64,000 nucleotides of DNA, taken from Streptomyces cylindrosporus (GTDB taxonomy: Bacteria; Actinomycetota; Actinomycetes; Streptomycetales; Streptomycetaceae). The stretch is taken from the NCBI RefSeq assembly GCF_022698165.1, contig NZ_JALDAY010000009.1, forward strand, positions 1 through 64,000, in the 5' to 3' direction. The notes under the pieces were generated by a model. That model was not told where the DNA came from. It did not search any database and saw only the letters and a list, made by a program, of their open reading frames with translations. Shown in pieces: positions 58,533 through 64,000 of the stretch. The first letter of the stretch is position 1; every line of letters starts with the position of its first letter. The position numbers and the translations under genes were made by a program.

Positions 58533-58634
58533 GCAAGGAGTGTGCGGGGACGGCCTGACACCGCCCTGACACGCGCCCGACACGGAACGCGCGCGAGACC
58601 CGCACACGCAGCGTTCCCCCGTTCCCCGAAGGAA

Positions 58635-58964
58635 GCCAAGGGGACCGTCCTGGCCGAGGACCCCTACGCCTCGTCCACTGCGGCCGTCGACCAGGGCGCC
58701 ATCGCCTACCTCGCCCGAGGCCTGGCGGACAAGAAGACGCCCGACGGCGGCAAGCTCTGGGAGTTCGGCGTCATCGGCCACTGCCCCGGCAGCGACAAGC
58801 TGACCGCGAAGGTCGCCGACGCGATCCGCACCTGGGACCGCGAGTACCGCGGCCGCGAGGCCACCTTCGAGATCCACCCCCTCGGCGCCCCTGCCACCGA
58901 GCAACACCCCGGGCTCTTCGTCGTCGACACCCTGCTCAACCGCATCGTCATCGACTGGCAGTAA
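58635..58964 (+). pseudogene. C-terminal remnant of a protein-isoaspartate-type methyltransferase (FxLD system)
   Basis: The frame ending at 58964 contains LWEFGVIGHCPGSDKLTAKV, REATFEIHPLGAP and LLNRIVIDWQ, which resembles the C-terminal part of methyltransferases linked to FxLD-type lanthipeptide-like systems. The SAM-binding N-terminal domain and a start codon are missing. It lies between the last cluster gene and the broken integrase, so it belongs to the decayed right end of the island. Confidence 0.5.
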
Positions 58965-59205
58965 GAGCGTCCCCGCAGGCAACCGCCCATGAGTCAGGGG
59001 CGGCACCTCCCCGGCCCGGTGTCGCCCCGCATGTTCACGCCCTCTCGCCAACACCGCCGGGGGAAACCATGGATCCAAACGGCCCGATGGCCAAACGCTT
59101 CCCGCTGGGCGCCCGCTTCCGCCCGGCCCGCCTGCCTCTCCCCGACCGCGTACGCTCCCTCTCCGAGATCGCGGAAAGAGCAGCGTCAGGGAGCGACCTC
59201 GGCCT

Positions 59206-60218
59206 ATGACCGTCGGTTTCGCCGAGAGCAGGCGCGCAAAGCTGATGACAGCCGCGCGCGACGGTGAACCCTTCGATGAACATACGGGTCTGCCCGTGTC
59301 TATGCTCACGAATACCTTGACCAGCGGTGGGATGGCACGCCAGGGAACACTCGTCGCGCTTTGGCCGACGCATCGGAGCCGCGGATACAACGGAACTCTC
59401 TGCCCGTCAGCTCACTCGCGGAAATTGATGTGTTGCGACGGACGCTAGACGCGCTGGGTCGCAGGTTGGATGGGAAAGCGGCTGCGGCAAAGACGGTACG
59501 TCGCAAAAGGGCTGCGTTCAACGAGGGTCATCAACACTGCGGTGGAGAAGGGGTATTTCGCTGCCAATCCGCTCGTCGGTCTCAGGTGGCGTGCTCCGGA
59601 AATCAACGAGGAGGTTGACCCGGCGTCCGTTCCCAATCCGGAGCAAGTCACTCGGTTGTTTGAGGCCGTTGCTCAGCAGCGCGGGCGAGGCCCTCACTTG
59701 GAGGAGTTCTTCGGCTGCATGTACTCGCGGCGATGCGGCCGGCCGAGGTGATCCACCTGCGTCACGAGCAGTACCACCTTCCCGAGACCGGCTGGGGCTG
59801 CTCAACTTGTCGGGCGGAGCCGTCATGGCAGGCAAGGACTGGACGGACGACGGCACGGTGCACGAGGTGCACTCGCTCAAGCGCCGTGCGGCCACGGCAA
59901 GGCGGCCCGTGCCCATCCCGCCGCAGTTCGTGCGGATCCTCCGCGCGCACATCGAACGCTTCGGTGTGGCGCCTGATAGTCGGCTGTTCCGGAATCAGGC
60001 CGGCAACTACGTGGACCCAGCGGCGTACGGAATGGTGTGGGCGCGGGCGCGGCAGTACGTGCTGACACGAACGGAGTTGTCCTCTGGTTTGGCCAAGCGG
60101 CCTTACGACCTCCGGCACGCCGGGATTTCGAGCCAACCGCCTCATCGAGCAGTCCATGCAGGAGTGGGACCGTGTGAGCCAGGGCGCGGCTTCTGCTGAT
60201 CGAAGACAGCAGCGGTAG
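59206..60218 (+). pseudogene. Broken tyrosine recombinase/integrase
   Basis: Pieces of one actinomycete phage-type integrase appear in order but in different frames: KLMTAARDGEPFDEHTGLPV (59.25 kb), SLAEIDVLRRTLDALGRRLD (59.42 kb), STRVINTAVEKGYFAANPLV (59.52 kb), LAAMRPAEVIHLRHEQ (59.74 kb), RRPVPIPPQFVRILRAHIER and KRPYDLRHAGIS (59.9-60.13 kb), and a tail NRLIEQSMQEWDRVSQ. At least three frameshifts are needed, and the stretch between the RHAGIS segment and the tail, which should hold the late His/Arg and the catalytic Tyr, is deleted. It reads towards the right 59-bp repeat about 100 bp away, the usual place for the integrase of such an element. It cannot be active. Confidence 0.85.
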
Positions 60219-60270
60219 GAACTGGGAGTTACCGCACAAACCGGGCTCGCCCCGAGTGAGGTCAACGGGT

Positions 60271-60306
60271 AGGCGCCTGACGGGTATAAGCCCAGGTCAG
60301 GCGCCT
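60271..60306. terminator. Hairpin after the aldehyde dehydrogenase gene
   Basis: AGGCGCCTGAC (60271-60281) pairs with GTCAGGCGCCT (60296-60306) around a 14-base loop. It lies 13 bp past the minus-strand dehydrogenase stop and also after the integrase remnant. Confidence 0.75.
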
Positions 60307-60318
60307 TTCCGGGTGGGG

Positions 60319-61842
60319 TTAGAAGAAGCCCAGCTTCTTCGGCGAGTACGACACCAGCAGGTTCTTCGTCTGCTGGTAGTGCTCCAGCATCATCTTGTGC
60401 GTCTCGCGGCCGATGCCCGAGCCCTTGTAGCCGCCGAACGCCGCGTGCGCGGGGTAGGCGTGGTAGCAGTTCGTCCACACGCGGCCCGCCTGGATGCCGC
60501 GGCCCGCGCGGTAGGCGGTGTTGATGTCCCGCGTCCACACACCCGCGCCGAGCCCGTACAGCGTGTCGTTGGCGATCTTCATCGCGTCGTCGAAGTCGTC
60601 GAACGACGTCACCGACACGACCGGTCCGAAGATCTCCTCCTGGAAGATCCGCATCCGGTTGTCGCCCTCGAAGATCGTCGGCTGGACGTAGTAGCCGCCC
60701 TTCAACTCGCCGTCGTGCTCGATGCGTTCACCGCCGGTGAGGAGCCTTGCGCCCTCCTGCCGCCCGATGTCCAGGTAGGAGAGGATCTTCTCCAGCTGGT
60801 CGTTGGAGGCCTGCGCACCGATCATCGTGTCCGTGTCCAGCGGGTGACCGGTCTTGATCTGCTCGGTGCGGGCGACCGCCGCCTCCATGAACTCGGCGTA
60901 GTGGCCGCGCTGGACCAGCGCACGGGACGGGCAGGTGCACACCTCGCCTTGGTTGAGCGCGAACATGGTGAAGCCTTCGAGCGCCTTGTCGCGGAACTCG
61001 TCGTCCGCGCCCCAGACGTCCTCGAAGAAGATGTTCGGGGACTTGCCGCCGAGTTCGAGAGTGACCGGGGTGATGTTCTCCGAGGCGTACTGCATGATCA
61101 GCCGCCCGGTCGTGGTCTCGCCGGTGAAGGCCACCTTCGCCACGCGCGGGCTGGACGCCAGCGGCTTGCCGGCCTCCACCCCGAAGCCGTTGACGATGTT
61201 GAGGACACCCGGCGGCAGCAGGTCGGCGACCAGACTGAGCCAGTAGTGGATGGAGGCGGGGGTCTGCTCGGCCGGCTTGAGCACGACCGCGTTGCCCCCG
61301 GCGAGCGCTGGCGCCAGCTTCCAGGTCGCCATCAGGATCGGGAAGTTCCACGGGATGATCTGCGCGACCACGCCGAGCGGCTCGTGGAAGTGGTACGCCA
61401 CCGTGTCGTCGTCGACCTCGCCGAGGGAACCCTCCTGCGCGCGGATCGCGCCCGCGAAGTACCGGAAGTGGTCGATGGCGAGGGGGATGTCGGCCGCGAG
61501 CGTCTCGCGCACCGGCTTGCCGTTCTCCCAGCTCTCGGCGACCGCCAGCGACTCGAGGTTCGCCTCCATCCGGTCGGCGATCTTCAGCAGGATGTCCGAG
61601 CGCTCGGACACCGACGTACGGCCCCATCCGGGGGCGGCCGCGTGCGCCGCGTCCAGCGCCCGCTCGACGTCCTCCGCCGTGCCGCGCGCGATCTCGGTGA
61701 ACGGCTGCCCGTTCACCGGCGACGGGTTCTCGAAGTACTGCCCACGGGCGGGCGGCACGTACTCACCGCCGATGAAGTGGTCGTAGCGCGCCTGGTAGGA
61801 GACGATCGCGCCCTCGGTACCGGGCGCCGCGTAACGGGTCAT
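60319..61842 (-). CDS. NAD(P)-dependent aldehyde dehydrogenase
   Basis: A 507-aa cytosolic enzyme oxidising aldehydes to acids. The cofactor and active-site motifs are intact: IIPWNFPILMATWKLAPALA, FTGETTTGRLIMQYA, VTLELGGKSPNIFF (general base Glu) and FALNQGEVCTCPSRALVQ (nucleophilic Cys). It ends SYSPKKLGFF then TAA. The last 59 coding bases are repeated at 10885-10943, marking the attachment site used by the island; the gene remains whole. The adjacent GAF-domain regulator is transcribed into it and probably controls it, as in acetaldehyde dehydrogenase (AcoD/ExaC-like) loci. Confidence 0.95.
   Translation of the reverse strand: MTRYAAPGTEGAIVSYQARYDHFIGGEYVPPARGQYFENPSPVNGQPFTEIARGTAEDVERALDAAHAAAPGWGRTSVSERSDILLKIADRMEANLESLAVAESWENGKPVRETLAADIPLAIDHFRYFAGAIRAQEGSLGEVDDDTVAYHFHEPLGVVAQIIPWNFPILMATWKLAPALAGGNAVVLKPAEQTPASIHYWLSLVADLLPPGVLNIVNGFGVEAGKPLASSPRVAKVAFTGETTTGRLIMQYASENITPVTLELGGKSPNIFFEDVWGADDEFRDKALEGFTMFALNQGEVCTCPSRALVQRGHYAEFMEAAVARTEQIKTGHPLDTDTMIGAQASNDQLEKILSYLDIGRQEGARLLTGGERIEHDGELKGGYYVQPTIFEGDNRMRIFQEEIFGPVVSVTSFDDFDDAMKIANDTLYGLGAGVWTRDINTAYRAGRGIQAGRVWTNCYHAYPAHAAFGGYKGSGIGRETHKMMLEHYQQTKNLLVSYSPKKLGFF
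60322..60380. repeat. Right attachment repeat: 3' end of aldehyde dehydrogenase
   Basis: Identical to 10885-10943. Here it lies inside the intact gene and stops one base short of the TAA stop triplet. This is the presumed attR core. Confidence 0.8.
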
Positions 61843-61897
61843 ACTGCTCTGCCTCCTTCGCAGCGCTGCCCGCCGTTGGGCAGCTCTCGACGCGAGG

Positions 61898-63232
61898 CTA
61901 GGAACGCGGACGTTGCAACCACGTTGCCGCTCGCCCGCGCCGGCCGGCCGGCACCCGCAGCTCCGACTCCAGCGCCGCGAGCCGCGCTCGGACGGGTGCC
62001 GTCGGACGTACGGCGGCGAGCGCGCGCCACACGTCCAGGTCGTCCTCTCCCCACGGCGCGTGCGCCCAGTCCGCGAGCAGATCGGGATCGCGGCGGGCGA
62101 TCAGCGCCGTGCGCAGGCCGTCGGCGATGCGCCGCCTGAGCCGCACCACCGCCGGTGCCTGCGAGCCCGGCAGCAGCGGCCCGGCGTAACCGGTGGCGGC
62201 CGCCGTCACCGCACCGGTCTCCAGCCGCCGCTCGACCACGTCCACGTCCGACTCGACCGGCACGGTCAGCCGGTACGGCCGCGACTCCAGCAGACCCGGC
62301 CCCAGCACCCGGCGCAGCCGGGCCAGTTCGGCCCGCAGGGTCACCGGCGTCACCGACTCGTCCTCGTACAGCGCGCACAGCAACTCGTCCCCGGTCAGCC
62401 CCTCCGGATGCCGGGCCAGCAGCACCAGGATCTCGCTGTGCCGGCGGCTGAGCCTGATCCTGCGGCCGCCGAGCAGCAGGTGCGCCTCGTCACGGCCCAG
62501 CGCCGTCAGCTCGGGTGCGTCGACGGCGGGCAGCTCGGGGACGAGCAGCGCCAGCTGCGACTCGGCGGCGCGCGCGACCGCCTGCACGAAGCCCAGGCTG
62601 TGCGGATGCGCGAGCCCGTTCCCGCCGGTGATGTCCACGGCACCGAGCACCCGCCCGGTGCGCGGATCGTGCACCGGGGCCGCCGCGCACGTCCAGGGCT
62701 GCACCCGCCGGATGAAGTGCTCGGCCGCGAAGACCTGCACGGGCCGGTCCACGGCGACCGCCGTCCCCGGCGCGTTCGTCCCCACCGCGCTCTCCGCCCA
62801 TCGGGCACCCGGCACGAAGTTCATCCGCCCCGCGTCCCGCCGGGTCGTCGGATGTCCCTCGACCCACAGCAGCCTGCCGTGCGCGTCGCAGACCGCGAGC
62901 AAATGCTCCCCGTCGGCGGCGAAGGTCCCCATCAGCTCCCGGAACAGCGGCATCACCCGCGCCAGCGGATGCTCCGCCCGATAGGAACCCAGGTCACCGT
63001 CCATGAGCTCCACGTCCGCCGTGCCGTCGGGCCCCACGCCGGCCCGCGCGGAACGCCGCCACGACTCGGCCACCACCGAACGCACCGGCCGGGGCACCGT
63101 GCCCACCTCGGTGAACGTCTCGTGCGCGCGACGCAGCATCCGCGCGTGCTCTGCGGGGTCGGCCCCCGGCTCCAGGGCCACCCACGGATCGGTCAACTGG
63201 GCCTCCCCGAACGGTGATGCGACTGGGGACAT
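61898..63232 (-). CDS. GAF-domain transcriptional regulator (AcoR-like N-terminus, OmpR-like C-terminal region)
   Basis: A 444-aa regulator. Residues about 30-230 match the sensory half of AcoR-type activators (VAESWRRSARAGVGP, LAVCDAHGRLLWVEGHP, FVPGARWAESAVGTNAPGTA, GAVDITGG). The sigma-54 ATPase domain is absent; instead residues about 260-350 form a winged-helix-like region (RLSRRHSEILVLLARHPEGL, VTLRAELARLRRVLGPGLL). I chose the ATG at 63232 with GGAG 5 nt upstream over MSERVPG at 63259. It lies 55 bp before the aldehyde dehydrogenase gene and probably activates it in response to an aldehyde or alcohol. Confidence 0.82.
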   Translation of the reverse strand: MSPVASPFGEAQLTDPWVALEPGADPAEHARMLRRAHETFTEVGTVPRPVRSVVAESWRRSARAGVGPDGTADVELMDGDLGSYRAEHPLARVMPLFRELMGTFAADGEHLLAVCDAHGRLLWVEGHPTTRRDAGRMNFVPGARWAESAVGTNAPGTAVAVDRPVQVFAAEHFIRRVQPWTCAAAPVHDPRTGRVLGAVDITGGNGLAHPHSLGFVQAVARAAESQLALLVPELPAVDAPELTALGRDEAHLLLGGRRIRLSRRHSEILVLLARHPEGLTGDELLCALYEDESVTPVTLRAELARLRRVLGPGLLESRPYRLTVPVESDVDVVERRLETGAVTAAATGYAGPLLPGSQAPAVVRLRRRIADGLRTALIARRDPDLLADWAHAPWGEDDLDVWRALAAVRPTAPVRARLAALESELRVPAGRRGRAATWLQRPRS

Positions 63233-63303
63233 CGTCACTCCGGGTACGCGCTCCGACAACCGTTTCGACCACGCTCACCCGAACGAGGTCCCCGCCGCTC
63301 CCG

Positions 63304-63903
63304 TCAGGCGAAGTTGACCAGTCTGATGTACCGCGTCCAGTCCCAGTTGGGCCCGGGATCGGTGTGATCGGTGCCCGGCACCTCGTAGTGCCCCAGGATG
63401 TGCGCCCGGTCCTTGGGGATGCCGTACTTGGTGCAGACGGCCGCGGTGAGCCTCGCCGACTGCTCGTACAGGGCGTCGGTGAAGTAGGCGGGCTTGTCCA
63501 CCCAGCCCTCGTGCTCGATGCCGATGCTGCGGGTGTTGTAGTCCCAGTTCCCCGCGTGCCAGGCGATGCTCGCCTCGCGGACGCACTGCGCGATGTGTCC
63601 GTCGCTCGAGCGCACCACGTAGTGCGCGGACACCTTCTTCTGCGGGTTCTGGAAGATCGCGAGCGTGTCGGTGTACGTCTCCTGGGTGACATGGATGATC
63701 ACGTGGTCGATCGGATACGTCGAGGGGCGGCTCGACACCGTGTAGTTCGAGGCGCTCGCCGGCTGCCACTCGGCGCTCGGATAGTCGTCGGACTGGGCCA
63801 GCGCACCGGCCCGCGCGTCGGGGAGGAGCGCGTACGGTACGGCGGCGAGTGCGGCGCCCTTGAGGAACAGCCGCCGGGTGGTGCCGGGTCTTGCCCGCTC
63901 CAT
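63304..63903 (-). CDS. Secreted N-acetylmuramoyl-L-alanine amidase (Tat substrate)
   Basis: A 199-aa amidase_2-type peptidoglycan hydrolase. The N-terminus TTRRLFLKGAALAAVPYALL is a twin-arginine signal, with likely cleavage after DARAGALA. Zinc ligands are seen at VIIHVTQ (His) and GHYEVPGTDHTDPG (His), and SIAWHAGNWDYNTRSIGIEH is the family core. It cleaves the amide between N-acetylmuramic acid and L-Ala in the cell wall. It belongs to the right chromosomal flank, not to the island. Confidence 0.92.
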   Translation of the reverse strand: MERARPGTTRRLFLKGAALAAVPYALLPDARAGALAQSDDYPSAEWQPASASNYTVSSRPSTYPIDHVIIHVTQETYTDTLAIFQNPQKKVSAHYVVRSSDGHIAQCVREASIAWHAGNWDYNTRSIGIEHEGWVDKPAYFTDALYEQSARLTAAVCTKYGIPKDRAHILGHYEVPGTDHTDPGPNWDWTRYIRLVNFA

Positions 63904-63928
63904 GGAAACGTCGCCCTTCTGTCGATCG

Positions 63929-64000
63929 TCAGCGCCGCAGCAGCGCCGCGGTCTCGCGCAACTGCGCGTGCACGCCGCGGTGAGTCTCCCGCGCGGGCAG
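63929..64000 (-). CDS. C-terminal end of an unknown gene (partial)
   Basis: Only the last 23 codons are inside the window; the peptide ends VHAQLRETAALLRR and looks helical. The frame is open to the right edge. No family can be given. Confidence 0.4.
   Translation of the reverse strand: MPARETHRGVHAQLRETAALLRR

Larger units (their letters stand above)
10885..60380. mobile_element. Integrated genomic island carrying the polyketide cluster
   Basis: About 49.4 kb lies between two identical 59-bp direct repeats (10885-10943 and 60322-60380). The right copy is the 3' coding end of an intact aldehyde dehydrogenase gene; the left copy is a detached duplicate of that end. A broken tyrosine integrase lies inside the right end (59.2-60.2 kb), reading towards the right repeat, and an excisionase-like HTH remnant lies inside the left end. 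This is the usual architecture of an element that integrated by site-specific recombination into the 3' end of a host gene. All PKS, sugar, tailoring and regulatory genes of the cluster lie inside. With the integrase broken, the island is probably no longer mobile. Confidence 0.72.

Noticed and set aside
60319..60380. tRNA gene as the island attachment site
   Set aside because: No tRNA cloverleaf is seen at either boundary; the repeat is protein-coding sequence.
1..64000. CRISPR arrays, rRNA, tRNA genes or intact insertion sequences
   Set aside because: No regularly spaced repeat-spacer array, RNA gene or transposase with inverted ends was seen.

Overview
The window is high-GC actinomycete DNA, almost certainly from a Streptomyces: strong third-position GC, GTG and TTG starts, many ATGA/GTGA stop-start overlaps, AfsR/SARP regulators, and TTA codons confined to the two regulators checked. 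No computation was run; family names rest on motifs read by eye.

Layout. (A) 1-10.88 kb is left chromosomal flank. It holds the end of a probable sugar-ABC ATPase gene, a catabolic set (two Gfo/Idh/MocA oxidoreductases, a PhyH-type dioxygenase, a fossil SDR tail, a LacI regulator), an alpha/beta hydrolase, two tandem paralogous ECF sigma factors with C-terminal SnoaL-like domains, and an operon for a membrane protein, an alpha/beta hydrolase, a 52-aa peptide and a carotenoid-cleavage-type oxygenase. A 65-bp promoter-like block occurs twice here, once before each hydrolase-containing unit. (B) 10.885-60.380 kb looks like an integrated genomic island of about 49.4 kb. It is bounded by a perfect 59-bp direct repeat equal to the last coding bases of the aldehyde dehydrogenase gene at 60.3-61.8 kb. 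A decayed tyrosine integrase lies inside the right end and an excisionase-like HTH remnant inside the left end. (C) From 60.3 kb on is right flank: the aldehyde dehydrogenase, a GAF regulator, a Tat-exported amidase and the end of another gene.

The island carries one large hybrid polyketide gene cluster. One half is a fully reducing iterative type I PKS (KS-AT-DH-ER-KR-ACP, 2155 aa, AT with a methylmalonyl-type VASH motif) preceded by a KASIII-like acyl-transfer protein. The other half is a type II minimal PKS (KS-alpha, chain length factor, ACP) with aromatase, ketoreductase, cyclases, acyl-CoA ligase, three single-component FAD monooxygenases, one two-component flavin hydroxylase and two O-methyltransferases. 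Sugar genes (thymidylyltransferase, 4,6-dehydratase, 2,3-dehydratase, 3-ketoreductase, E1-type 3-dehydrase, 4-ketoreductase, no 3,5-epimerase, no C-methyltransferase) predict a D-configured 2,3,6-trideoxyhexose such as amicetose or rhodinose; two glycosyltransferases attach sugar. The inferred product is an aromatic glycoside carrying a methyl-branched reduced acyl group, related in logic to polyketomycin and dutomycin; use of the type I product as starter, as in hedamycin, is the alternative.

Control. An AfsR-like protein and a small SARP (both with TTA codons) sit in the island. Direct heptamer repeats at 11-bp period, the usual SARP operator form, precede the type I PKS unit, the type II PKS unit, the sugar operon and both divergent oxygenase units, so one SARP may switch on the whole island. 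A TetR regulator lies beside a palindrome overlapping the promoter of a thermostable-hemolysin-family gene. That gene, with an AMP ligase, a TauD-like oxygenase, an ICMT-like methyltransferase, a cupin and a FabL-like SDR, may be a recruited and undescribed sub-pathway.
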